Shown piece by piece: positions 12,521 to 23,675 of a DNA stretch of 64,000 nt. This DNA comes from Fusarium oxysporum f. sp. lycopersici 4287 (taxonomy: Eukaryota; Ascomycota; Sordariomycetes; Hypocreales; Nectriaceae): the NCBI RefSeq assembly GCF_000149955.1, contig NC_030991.1:4126531-4190530 (forward strand), written 5' to 3'. The notes under the pieces were generated by a model. The model was not told where the DNA came from. It saw nothing but the letters and a program-made list of their open reading frames with translations, and did no database searches. Position 1 is the first letter of the stretch, and every line of letters starts with the position of its first letter. A program made the position numbers and the translations under genes.

Positions 12521-13656
12521 TCCATCGAATTAATTGCTCGAAACTTTAGTAGGGCATATTCACAGCTGCCATATACTACGTCATCGAGCCGGGATGTCAC
12601 TCTTGCGGTTTCCTTATACCTCTTTAAGTAGCTTCCGGACTAATATAACACAACACCGATGGGCTTATCCGTGTGTTCTCCTATTTTTATAGTGTCTCTT
12701 ATATCCTTTCCTCTATTCATCATGATTTCCAATTGTGCCTGGGTAACTTCTTCTCAGGCCGTCGATAGGCTGAGGGGTCCTGGACGCATTTTTCCTTTCC
12801 TCGAAACCTTTCCAGATATGGTTTAGTTGACTTTCAAATAGAGCTTCCTATGTATCATTAGATAGCAGTTCTTACAAAAGTCATGCTGCTCCAGATACGA
12901 AGAAGGAGGTGTAGGGCAAGTTGTTAATATTATTGGCGGAAAGCTAGTTGGCGGCGGAGGGGTTGCGAGTTCGACATCCTACTGATGAAATGGAATAAAA
13001 ACCATGTGTAGAAGGGATTATTTTGATGGCACGACATGATTGGAAAACCCGTTCCACATTGCATACCCGGGATGGGGACATGCGTTAGATCACGATAGCA
13101 GATACTTAGCTTTGCCGCTAATTATCCCGCCATTTGAGAGTAGACTTCCATCTGTGACCATCTGGTGTAGGGTAGTGGCCCGGGAGATCTGGATTTTCCC
13201 TCGAGATTAGACGATCACATGCTGGATATATAATATGTCAATGATTTTAACTTTAGAAATGTGTGATTTGACGAACGGAAGAATTCGACTTGAATGATTT
13301 GATTGATTTGATCGGGGTGATTGATTGATTGAGTTGACATATGACGAGCGCTGGTTGCTACAGCCCATTTGAAGTGCAATGGCTACATTTCATTGCTTCC
13401 CCTTAATTTGAACGATTTGGCAATCATTTCTTTTGTCTCGTTAGCCGCAACAGAACGGTCAATATTATTACAACGAAATATTTGAAACCATCGACATCGT
13501 ACAGCGACATAGTCCGTCAAATTGCTTTTTGTAATAGTAAGTTGCATGAGGGTAGAATATAGATAGATCATGTGTCGGGCTTGTTAGAGAGACGGCAACA
13601 GAACCTTGAAAGGGATTGAAGAGGTTATGAGTGGCCTTGAGCCAAACAGTGAACAT
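12521..13656. other. Intergenic region with a short GATT-rich tract
   Basis: No gene seen. A low-complexity stretch of GATTGATT-type repeats lies around 13288-13335. The right part holds the 3' UTR of the P450 gene. Confidence 0.45.
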
Positions 13657-15404
13657 TCAATCCATATGGGTTCGTTTGGCGAGCTGTACCACGGGCCCGT
13701 CTCTGATCGCAACGAAGATATCTCGCAATTGGTACTGGTCAACAGTACGACGTCCTTTGATAGCATCAGGGCTTCCGCCTCCCAGGTTGCTGCTGTGATC
13801 AAGCCGGATCTCAAAGTTATAGACAATCTTTGCCAATGCCAGACTCATCTCAAGGTAAGCTAGATTCTTCCCGACACAACCCCGAGGGCCTGCAGAGAAA
13901 GGCATAAACGCACTTTTAGCTAAAGAGACACTCTCAGGAGAAACACCACAATCATCCTTCTCATCAACAATCCACCGTTCGGGACGAAACTTGAATGGTT
14001 CAGGATAGATATCAGGATTATGATGCATACAGTAGGACGCGGTGCTGATCTTCATGCCCTCGGAGATGTACTGCCCATCGACAACAATGCCACCTTCTTG
14101 GACCTCTCGAGCAAGATCGGCCGGAACAGGAGGGCTCATGCGCATTGTCTCGTCAATGAACGCTCGAAGATATTGGCAGGAATAAAGAGCTGGGCCACCC
14201 TTGATGTCGTCCACGCTGGAAAAGGCAGATTTCACCTCCTTTGCAAGCTTCTCTTGTGCATGAGGGTATCGCGTAAGGTAGAAGAAAGCAGCAGCGAGAC
14301 TTATGGCAGACGTGTCGGAGCCAGCGATAATAAGAGACTCACTCTCACCGAATAGTTCATCGTTGCTGTATCCCTTTCTAGTATCAGGGTCAACGGCGTG
14401 GAAGAGATAGTGGAAGAAATCCTTTCGACTCTCAGTACCAGATTTCGATACTCCTCGTGCCTCATTTTCGATCTGAGCTCTCTCAGTGAAGCATTTCTCG
14501 ACAAACATCTGCCACTTGCTTAAGGCTGGAGGTGCGGCTGCTGCGAGAAGATAGTCCAGGCCTCGAGGTTTAAGCCATGCCCAGAGGGGAGCAAAGGGGG
14601 AGTAGGCAATCTAAACATCCCACATTAGCAGCAGCCTCACCGATGATGTCTGGTATCTTACTGGATGAACAGTGGCCATAAAATCAGTCATGAGCACTGG
14701 AATGTGCCGTAACTCGCTGTCATGCTCCTTCATGCCAAATGATTTACCGAAACATAACTCGCCTAGGGTATCAAAGACAAGATGATCAGCCCATCGAGCC
14801 ATGTTCAAGGAGCTAGACCATTTCTTCTCTCCGATTTCTCGATCGAGTAACTCAATCCATCGATCGACGTTAGAATGAATGAAAGGTTCGCAGGAGCGCA
14901 GTGCCTTATCAGAGAAGGCATGGTTCATAACTCGTCTCTTTCGAGCATGGATAGTCTTATCGATGCTATTCCATGTTGTCATAGCATGGACATTGCGAGG
15001 GTATACTTTGTAGTATTCCGCCTTTTTGACGTTTGCCTTGTTGTCGTAGATGGTCTTTAGACCGGTAGGAGTGTTGATCAATACACTATTGGGAGTGATG
15101 CGAAACGTTGGGCCTGTAGGAGCGTATGTTAGCATTCGATATGTTAATATGTTGTAACGGATGTATATTACTTACCATATTTCTCCTGCAGCTGCCAGAA
15201 CCATATGTGACGATCCTGTCTGAGGGTATAGTAGTATGCTGGGAATGCTGAGATCCGTGCCCAAAAGGGGCCTGGATACTTGGCTAGAGGGTGGAAGTAC
15301 AGTCTGTACGGCACTATTGCGGCAATATAGCCAAGTAATAGAAAAGCAGTTCCCAGAATGATCTGTGAGGAAGGAAAAGCTGTAATCGTGTCGACGATAG
15401 CCAT
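13657..15404 (-). CDS. Cytochrome P450 monooxygenase (fungal, membrane-anchored)
   Basis: This is a haem-thiolate monooxygenase; the substrate is unknown. Exons 15404-15176, 15113-14662 and 14610-13657 rejoin in frame across 62- and 51-nt introns (GTAAGT and GTAAGA donors) to give 544 aa. The start at 15404 is the first true ATG; open frame extends a little upstream without one. An N-terminal membrane anchor (residues about 10-35) is followed by the typical hinge YRLYFHPLAKYPGP. Key sites are intact: I-helix AGSDTSA (about 323-329), ExxR as ETMR (381-384), FRPERW, and the haem loop FSAGPRGCVG with the cysteine ligand near residue 472. The overall layout resembles fungal P450s of secondary metabolism. 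No synthase lies next to it in the window, so it may act in detoxification or with a distant cluster. Confidence 0.93.
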
Positions 15405-17106
15405 TGCTTGTGAAGTCGTCTCTAGACAATGAAACAAAAAACAAGCTGCCAGCAAGAGGTAACCAGGCTATAATAAAGATCACTGAGTCCAGAAAGATGA
15501 CAGCACATATATGCAAATATGTCGTAAAATGACCTGTAGGATTTTCGATCAGTGGATATGAACCATTTTAGTACTGTATAGGCTTAGGCACTTACATTTT
15601 GCTCTTTCACAACATCCTTCTCACCTCAACGGGTCTCCACAGGTCGTGAAACATTGGTGTCAGCAGCTGACAGAGCACGAGAAGAGATGCACAAAATATT
15701 GAGGCCAAGGGCCACCGCAATTCGGGTCGCGAGATTAAAATAAAGAAATACTTTTCATACCTTTCATTTAATCATGCATTGGCGGAAGTCTCGAATTAGT
15801 TGATCAAGTGTCTATCGGGAAATCTTGTATTGAAGTCATCATACGATCTTAGTGGTGTTGTTGCTGCATGCTGAATAAGATACCACGGCTAATCCCTCGT
15901 CGCTAACATCTTCATCTTCGATTCTTAGAAGATCTGACTCCCACTGCGACGTTCTGAAGCGATTTCGGGGACGTAATCTGTCCTCTGATGGCGCAGTGTA
16001 TTCTGGCCTATTAGTTCATCGGCGGACCGCTTTATCAAAAGTTGTTGTAAGTGTATTATCTGTGCGAGGAAGAATTGAGTGCACGAATTGTTATCCTCTT
16101 CAGTGGCCCCCGTCGTTGGCGGTTTCGTCGCCGTCACAGCATGATATACAATCGGTTCTTGGTGGCGTGGGTGCTGCCGGGTGGCATACAGGCTGGTTAC
16201 ATTTACTATCAGGAGAGGACAGCGACTGGCCTGTTCTCGTTTGTTGAGTTTCGCGGCGTTCTGTTGATTGTCCGGGAAAATGCCTCAGTGGTAGCTTCCA
16301 AGGATTTTGTGATTTCATAATGGCTGCTTTGAGTACTCCTACAATAAATCGAGCGAAATATCCTGCGAGAAATACAGTGAGATAAACAGATGATATTAGT
16401 CTTTGCTGAAAGTATCGTGAGGAAACATGAGGTTGAAAAGGTGGTTGAATGACGGAGGTGTTCTTGCTGTTCATGGAACAAAATTCCTACTCAAATGATA
16501 GTCTATACATTTGTATTCCTGGAGTCTAACTTTTCACCTACTTCCTATATGACTAAAATACAATGAATTGTTTGCCCTTTCTGCCGTTTGATAGCCCTGA
16601 AAGTCAATCCAAGAGCATTGAGGCCCTTGAGATCAAAAGATGCTTGCAAAGGAGCCAACTTGGTACTAAAATTAGTAACATGCATGTAGTCAAATGACTA
16701 GCGTCAGTTTCATGGCCGTATCTACAAGCCTGCGGATGTATGATTTGCCTACCCTAGGATATAGAGTCCTGGACTCGCAACTCATCGTTCTATAAAAAGC
16801 ATAGTCAGTCATGGTTTGCTCACAGTACAGGTCACATAGACGCCAAGGCATCCACTAATTAGTCATTTTGGTGATTCAAAGAAGATGGGTCTTACAGATT
16901 TTGCGTCCATGTTTTAACCATATTGGTTACTGACCATCGTGACGGCGATATCATGCAACACTTTTGCTTGAAATTAGATACCTTGGAGATATCATAGTGA
17001 GAACGTAGCAGTAGCAGCAGAATTGTTCGGCTTCTCCCCGGCCTCATCGCTATAAAAAGTTTCCCTTGGTACTCATCGCACAGAAGAGATCATTCAGGCT
17101 TTCGCA
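15405..17106. other. Intergenic region between the P450 and JmjC-like genes
   Basis: It contains the promoter sides of two divergent genes. Overlapping open frames on both strands at 15925-16480 (up to 124 codons) contradict each other and show no family resemblance, so none is called. One plus-strand frame ending at 16320 reads WVLPGGIQAGYIYY and looks weakly protein-like; it may be a gene remnant. Confidence 0.4.
17051..17057 (+). promoter_or_regulatory. TATA box of the JmjC-like gene
   Basis: TATAAAA lies 79 bases before the main ATG at 17130 and 56 bases before the upstream ATG at 17107, so transcription probably starts near 17080 and includes both. Confidence 0.5.
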
Positions 17107-17133
17107 ATGCCAACATACCGACAAACAGAATGA
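17107..17133 (+). promoter_or_regulatory. Eight-codon upstream ORF whose stop overlaps the main start (ATGA)
   Basis: ATG at 17107 reads eight codons to TGA at 17131-17133. That stop overlaps the main start ATG at 17130-17132 as ATGA. If the leader begins near 17080 the upstream ORF is transcribed. It would then either limit translation of the main protein or couple it through termination and re-initiation. Confidence 0.5.
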
Positions 17134-18502
17134 CTGAGCAACTAATCACAGAGTATGAAAGAAAAGCCAAAGAATACTACGAAAAGGCCATTGAGGTGCT
17201 TAATAAGAAGCAAGAAGTTTCAAGTGCCAATACACGAACACGGGAAGATACCGCTATAATACTTGATCTACTTGATAGTTCTATGGTTCAAAAGCCTCTC
17301 ACTGCAGAACAAGTACTCAATACGGACACCTGGAATGGTCTAGAAAAAGACTTCGTAGTGTGCTCGGAACATGATGCAGGCCGAATTTTCGACAGACAAG
17401 TTCCGAGGTTTCCCATTCTTGTTGGGCCACTTACTCGCACAACTGGAAGCATAAATGGATTCTTAAATGCTATCGACCCTGAAGCCAACATTGAATTCCA
17501 CGACTTTGGCCTAGACGCAAGTGCCGATGTCCATATCCCTCGCACAGAGAAAGCAAGTGATGCTATCAAGATGTTCGAGGACGAAAACAGAATAGACCCT
17601 CTTAACTTTCTCGACCTGCATATCTTGAAGGACAATCCACTCCCATCCTTTCTAAGGCATAGGAAAGATTTCAAGATACTTGAATGCTCTCACGCTGGGA
17701 AAAGGAAAAGAACGTCTCAGCAAAACGCTGCCGACCTTGACAGATGGACTTCTTTCCAATTACTCGCCAGTGAAGGAGCGGTCCATCTCCCGCATATCGA
17801 TCATCACGGGATGAATACAGTAGTTTTCAACGAGGAAGGACACAAGTTGTGGCTCATGTGGCCAGGCCTAGGACTTGATGGTATTAAGAAATGGAGGTTA
17901 GGCGAACCACTACAGGGTGGCCTCCCTGTCTACGTGCCACCAGGATATGTGCTTTGGCAGCCACTGGGAACATTGCATGCACCGATCACAATAACGAAAT
18001 GTCTCATGAGGGGTAGAATGCTTCTGCATAGTTCCCAACTTCTCGATATACTCCAGTATACTGAGGCAGAAATTAAAGATCCAGATATAACCAATGAGAC
18101 TTTCTGCCGACAGATACACGAAAGGATGAAAGGGATTTTGGATCTGTGGAAAAAGGAATCGGATCTGCCGGAACTCTGCCAGAAGACCTTTAAGTGGCCG
18201 CCATCGGAAACTCAAAAGGAATGTGAAAAGATCTATAAGGTAAGCTAGCGGTATCGTAATCACCAGTTCCAATGTTTGGTAGTGCTAACAAAGTCCAGTG
18301 GCTGGAAAGTGGCTGCAAGTGCACGACACGAACATGCGAAAATTGCATTTGTGCACATAACGAAACGAAATGCGATCAGAGATGTCATCATGGTCTCGTG
18401 GCCACGAATTGTCGTAATCTCAAGTGTGAAACACCACGAGGGGACGATTTCAGTGGAATATTGAAGGCAAAAAAGAAGAAAGAAAAATCAAGGTCGCAAT
18501 GA
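17130..18502 (+). CDS. JmjC/cupin-like putative oxygenase with C-terminal CXC-type cysteine cluster
   Basis: Exons 17130-18239 and 18299-18502 are joined across a 59-nt phase-0 intron (donor GTAAGC, branch TGCTAAC, acceptor CCAG), giving 437 aa. Residues 1-30 are charged and helical. Around 215-300 lies a JmjC-like double-stranded beta-helix: HID (222-224) supplies a candidate HxD iron pair, followed by GHKLWLMWPG and a possible third ligand, His283 in TLHAPIT. Exon 2 encodes nine cysteines at 376-413 with spacing C-x-C-x4-C-x2-C-x-C-x6-C-x3-C, close to one half of a tesmin/TSO1-type CXC DNA-binding domain, then a Lys-rich tail (KAKKKKEKSRS). Reading on without splicing would stop after two codons and lose the cluster. 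Family knowledge suggests a nuclear 2-oxoglutarate/Fe(II)-type enzyme tethered to DNA; catalytic activity and target are inference. Confidence 0.8.
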
Positions 18503-19609
18503 TAACACTAGCTGATTTAGTGAAGACTTTATTCGGTGCATAGGGCAGGATTGCGCTCGCTATTTCTTCTTTGCCCCCTCTTTTCTTATCTTAATGCAAC
18601 ATAACTGCTTGAGTTATTGATTGTTACGGGATGGACCTATTATCCCTACGCATGCTGTTACACGCTACCCTCACTAGTTATAAGCTGCTCTAGTTACATT
18701 TGTCTTTTGAACGTTGTTATTGGCATCAACCACATTCACTGGACCGATATTTTATTCTTTCAGGTGCTATCCTGTACCTCTTTTAACTCCAGTGAAGGTT
18801 TGTAGCACTCAAAACGACAATCCCAGGGAGTTGTTATAAGAACCTCGAGGGCTTGGTGGTGCAACACTCGACGTCACCCATCTCAAATTCTGACGGCCCT
18901 TCCAGCCATCAACTCAGTAGTGCTCAAGAAGTTCGTGGGTGAAGGGAAATAGGGAAAACAAAAGCATGAACATGCAGGTTTGGGTTTTATATATGTCATA
19001 GAAGAATAAGTTTGTGAAGTGAAATGGAAATGACAATCAAGAAATTCAATGCTTAGCAATAGTTACATCACGTATTCTTTTTCTTTTTTTTGTCTTTTCC
19101 TTACCTCTCAAGTAGAAATCTACTAGCGTTATATACCAAACCAGACTCGAAAGGAGCTGTAGTAACAGGCAGTATCCTGATGCGGAGATCTCCTGTTTGC
19201 CGTCATTTCGTTCTTTCGATTGCACAGAACGGCTCTTCATATGACGCACTAGGACCCGAGCCATCTAACTGAGCATCGACGAGTTCTATAAATGCTACAA
19301 AACCGACTTTCTACATTTACTTGGCTCATTCTCCCTCAGGGTCTCTGAGAATAGAAACCACAGACCGAAGGAACTTGCAGCTGAAGAACTCACTCGCTCA
19401 ATCAGGTTCATTTCTAAAAATGACAAAGTATCAAGGATTGCCAATAGCTCAATAAGAATGATGAATCAGAAACATCATACTTAGAGGACCAATAATTGCC
19501 GTTGGCAGATTGAGTCCAAGAGATAACTTTGTGAATTAGCCATGTAAGCCGCTATAATCAGCTGTTTGCACCACTTTGATTGATACAATTACGGTTATTA
19601 ACTAGTCTT
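18503..19609. other. Intergenic region
   Basis: No gene recognised in about 1.1 kb. A pyrimidine-rich stretch lies near 19077-19100. Frames are short and lack protein-like composition. Confidence 0.45.
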
Positions 19610-19721
19610 ATGGCTTGTGGCGTAGTGGTCAGGTGCAACGATTACAAGTAATCCGGTGAGGTGCTAATGAAGACTTGATTCCCTCAGGTCATTCAGGTCT
19701 GATTAGGGCGGGGCTTTTTTT
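19610..19721 (+). repeat. tRNA-derived, SINE-like RNA polymerase III unit
   Basis: An A-box-like TGGCGTAGTGG at 19618-19628 closely matches the tRNA A-box consensus. A B-box-like GACTTGATTCC at 19672-19682 (about 8 of 11 matches) follows at normal spacing. A run of seven T at about 19715-19721 is a polymerase III terminator. The segment does not fold as a clean tRNA: no matching acceptor stem is evident. AT-rich repeated tetramers (aattaggcaattaggc-like) follow. A tRNA-derived SINE or tRNA pseudogene is the best reading. Confidence 0.5.
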
Positions 19722-19886
19722 CTAAAGTAGGCAATTAGGCAATTAAAAATAAGTAATTAGGTAGTATATTATCAATACGCTATTCTGTAAGATTTCATTA
19801 TTAGTTACGCTATATAACTCATATCTAATCTACTCAAAAAAAACAAAATTTTGAATTTGATTATAGCCTCAGGTACCTTCATTGCA

Positions 19887-20306
19887 ATGAAGTTTAGTCA
19901 ATCTATAAAATTGCTTTTGTTTCCTACTATTGCAATGGCTAGGAGGGGTAATCACATCCAGCAATCCCGTGACGATAGTCGAATACCTGATGGGATTGCT
20001 GTGTATGAATGCAGCGACGAAAAGCAGAGGGTGCTGGAACGTGACTTTTATAATTTTTCAGATCTCTTTTGCCACTGGATGGTAACTAACGACCCAAAAC
20101 CGTCGAAACTACTTGAGAGAGACTATATCAGCTATAAGGAAATGCATAGCTTCTCGGTACTATTTAACACATGCTATATAATGGACGAGGACCCTAGTCA
20201 AGACCAGGGGTTATGTAAGAAATACTTAAGTGATATGTTATCTTCTTGTATGAATGACGCCCTCCGCCCGTTACTAAAGCTAATTATTATTAGGTCGTGG
20301 CTATAG
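19887..20306 (+). CDS. Candidate small secreted cysteine-containing protein, 139 aa
   Basis: ATG at 19887 opens a single-exon frame. The N-terminus has a signal-peptide pattern: MKFSQSIKLLLFPTIAMA, with likely cleavage after the small residues near position 18, before a basic RRGNH. The mature part is polar with five cysteines and many Asp/Glu/Tyr residues; no domain is recognised. It lies in strongly AT-rich DNA directly after a SINE-like unit, a setting typical of fast-evolving secreted proteins in plant- or insect-associated fungi. That role is inference. A chance frame cannot be excluded because there is no intron to support it. Confidence 0.4.
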   Translation: MKFSQSIKLLLFPTIAMARRGNHIQQSRDDSRIPDGIAVYECSDEKQRVLERDFYNFSDLFCHWMVTNDPKPSKLLERDYISYKEMHSFSVLFNTCYIMDEDPSQDQGLCKKYLSDMLSSCMNDALRPLLKLIIIRSWL

Positions 20307-22741
20307 TGTTAATTATACAGACCCATGTGTAAGGTATACATATAAAATAAGCTATATCTAATACGATAGAATTAGTGTTCGTCAACCCTAACTAGTACTT
20401 TAAGAGATGAGATTTAAGCAACTGCAAGTTTAAGTCCATTCAACTCAAGTTATTGCACTAGCATAGTATGAGAAGGTAGCCAGGTCAGTCCTCAGCAAAT
20501 GACATGGTTGACGCTCAATTCTCTGCGACTCCACGCACCTCCAGTAATGCTTGTCTAAAGAGTCCTTCCCTTTCAGAGTATGTTTTGTAATATATCACTA
20601 GAGTTCGTTTCATTTGGATCACATTTGGGAAAGTGGTCCAGTAAAATAATATTTATCAGTTTCGAGCATTTTAGTAGCGGCAAGTTGAAGGTTACCTTCA
20701 GAGCTGCTGTTCGTGCTTGGTATGTCGATAGTGACAGTGTTCCCTCGCGTATTATATTATCCTAGGCTGACTCCTGCATCTCGCACTAAAGTCGAGTCCA
20801 CCGCTGAGTCCTATATAGAATAGACAATCAGGTCGTGCAGGTGGAAGCCATTCGTCGTGGCATCCCTGACGTTTGAATGTGAAAGAGCTAAACCACTTTA
20901 AGACTTCACAGCGAAAGTACCATTAGGGATCCACCTCCCACTGGAAATGTTGAGAAACCCAGCAACCGACGCCACAGAGGTCCCCAGCACCTGTGCATCC
21001 CGTCATCATACGTTTCTACGCAGGGGGGTGATTGGCGGCTGTTGGGCGAGAAAGGACTGCTATGGGCATCCCATCGGCTTCCACGTTCGTTTATATGCAA
21101 CGGGTAGAGGCCTCAACTAATTGACTTACTGCTGTTTCGATTGAGCGAAATATTCTTTCAGCGAATGGCAAAGGATTGAACCCCGGACCCACGAACAATG
21201 AGGCGGTCAGTGCGCTGAAGTCTTCAGCAGGCAACTTTGAGCCTCGTGATGCTGTGGCTACCTTCAATTCCAAATGGAACTGTTTCTTAGCTAGGTAAAA
21301 GGGGACAAGTTTTTGCATGAGCAGATGTCTAAAACGTTGGAAATCATATGTCTAGAATATCTTGGTGATCCTGCTTATTCGGGTTACACTATAACTATCT
21401 CGTTCCTCTAATCAGCCAAGAAATCAACTCCTCGTTCTAATTGCAGCCTAGAGAGTATTATGAGATGCTATGAAAGGAGCCTTCATCGTACAGTCGAGTT
21501 CCCCGTGGAGAATCATATGCTAGTCATTTCTGCGCTTCGTTACTGTATCATACGCAACCAGAATAACCGTCGATGATACCAGTTCATCGCAGGCTCTTGT
21601 TCAGCCTTCGTCTACGAACATATACTTGAACGTGAGAAGACTTGTTAGCAATGTTATCAAGGACTGCTCAGATAAGAGGTTGAGAACTGTATATCGTAGC
21701 ACAAGCCATATTGTCCAGTCATCATATGAAGCTGGGTACAAGTGAGGGGTTGAGTGTGATACGTCTTTCCATCCAAATAGGTCAGTCATCCATAGTACAT
21801 AAAGTCATTATCCCGTCTTTTTCATATAGCTCATAAAGGGATGACATCCGACACAGTCAGCACTTGGCAGAACAGCAAGTCAAATTGATAAGTACGATAT
21901 GAGACTTGACGTGTAATCGAGTATGTAGGCGCTGGAGACGCAAAGCAACAACATCCAAATGCACAGTTGCAAGGAGATCCAATCCTTTCATGTCACATCG
22001 ACAAATCTAGGAACCTGGCTTTATGAATTTACAACTATTTCTTAAACAGGTCTTTTCACTGGCCCCTCCATAATGCGTGGCTTCCCGAAACGTATACTTT
22101 GTAGGCACCGCTTCTTTTGGAAGGACCTTTGCCATACTGTTATCTTGTAAGGCTTCATTCTGTGGCCATCCTTCCCATCAGAGTTGTGGTCCCTACACTT
22201 CAGTAATCTTAAATGTGCTGGCGCTCAGTATGTCCTTAGAGCAAATTGACCGTAGATCGGACGCGGAGGTCCGGCGGCTTGGAATTTGCGTCAAGGACAG
22301 GATTTCATGCTATGGGTAATAGTGACAGCAATTGTTATTATTGCTTACGGCTGATTGATCCCTTGACATCTGTATTTCTCTTTTTTCCTTTTTCCTTTTA
22401 TTTTTTATTTTTTTCTTCGCCCTTAACTCACCATTTGTTGTATGGCTGGGTCAGGAATGTCGGGTGCTATTAAAGTCATGGGCTGATACTCTGAGGCCAT
22501 CTCACCGCATCACAATCAGTATGCCCCCACCCCCAACCATCTCTGTTTGCCTCCTTGCCTGGTTTCGACCTTCAGTATCCGCCCACCCATGCCAAGAATA
22601 TATATTCCACCACACGTATGTAAATGAATTCCATAAAACGTCGCATTCTGTTGGTCTCTTTTTCATTCCCAATCACATATCGTCTACACGCCTTGACGTT
22701 ACCGCGTTCCGACTATGTATATGCAAAGTGAGGCCAGACGA
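20307..22741. other. Gene-poor region, 2.4 kb
   Basis: No supported gene. Frames up to 80 codons occur on both strands but lack coding character. A T-rich tract lies at about 22378-22418. A GGTTCAATCC-like B box occurs on the minus strand near 21175-21185, but no A box or stem pairs with it. Confidence 0.45.
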
Positions 22742-23675
22742 CTAAGCACTGTCTCTAGGAAACAGAAATTCAAGGCCAGCCTGCGAGATATTGATGATTT
22801 GATCGGAAGAGTAGAACGTGGAAGGATTCTGTGAAGCCCATTAGCATCTCGAAGCTCGTGCAAACACTTGGGAAGCTTGTCTGGCGTAACTGGCATCACT
22901 TACATGACAATTGAGATGTCCGTATAAGCTAATAGAATTTAACTCCATAGGAGTCATGTTACAGTAGGCTATGTAAGGGTTGAGTCCATCGACGCTACGA
23001 TACCCCCATGAATTAATAGTATCGCTAATGTGTGTCGCGGGAGACAGCGTCGTGGGCGCCGTAGAGGGTATCATGTTGTCGGCAGAGTCATCGGTGTCTT
23101 CAATGGCTGAGGAGCGCTGAGCAGAGTCACATAAAGGATGTAGAGTCTCAGTGGGAGCAGACTGGGCAAGGGAACTTGAGTGGGGAAGGCTGCTGGATCG
23201 GGCTTTGTCGTCGCGGGTGTCGGTGGCTAAAGGCCCGCCAGTATGCTGCACGGGAGAAGTGAGCAGACATTGAGAGACAACAGGCATTCCGACAACTGTA
23301 GATTGCGAGTTTCTACTGTGGGATGCGAAGGAATGTTGTTTCCACTTAATAGTCTTTTGGGGCTGCTTGTCCGCCGCTACATCCTCAGAGGAACCAGTAA
23401 GGCGCTCGAGGTCGTCAAGACAGCGTTTGACCTTCTTTCCTGTAGCCAGCCATTAGCCTTACTCAATAAGATTGGGTGCTCTTCTCTAGAGTATGGTCTA
23501 GTGAAAATGAGGGTCCAGGGTCGACAGGATCCAACCTACGATAATTACGCTGAGCAAGGCGGTTCTGTATCCTTCGACGCTTGGCAAGGTCGGATATCTT
23601 GGTCCAATCTTCATCAGGGTTAAGAGAAGCGCTTAAAGAGGTCGGGTAAGCATAGCCGGGTTGTGTCATGGACAT
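22742..23675 (-). CDS. bZIP transcription factor
   Basis: Three exons (23675-23540, 23439-22904, 22828-22742) rejoin in frame to 252 aa. Intron 1 (100 nt, donor GTAGGT) splits the basic region codon for Arg46; intron 2 (75 nt, donor GTAAGT, branch GCTAAT) is phase 0. Skipping intron 1 would put a short, unrelated tail on the basic region. Residues 25-46 read KISDLAKRRRIQNRLAQRNYR, a clear fungal bZIP basic region with the N-x2-AQR-x2-R signature, followed after splicing by KKVKRCLDDLERL, the start of a short zipper. The middle is Ser/Thr/Pro-rich, as in activation regions, and the C-terminus is short and hydrophobic (AGLEFLF). It is a nuclear DNA-binding regulator with unknown targets; such factors often sit near secondary-metabolism genes. 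Confidence 0.85.

Noticed and set aside
16051..16474. Overlapping plus and minus open frames of 89-124 codons
   Set aside because: They contradict each other, show no recognisable domain and have no splice or promoter support.
21170..21260. Possible tRNA-like sequence on the minus strand (GGTTCAATCC near 21175-21185)
   Set aside because: The B-box-like block is not part of a pairing T-arm, and no A box or acceptor stem is present.
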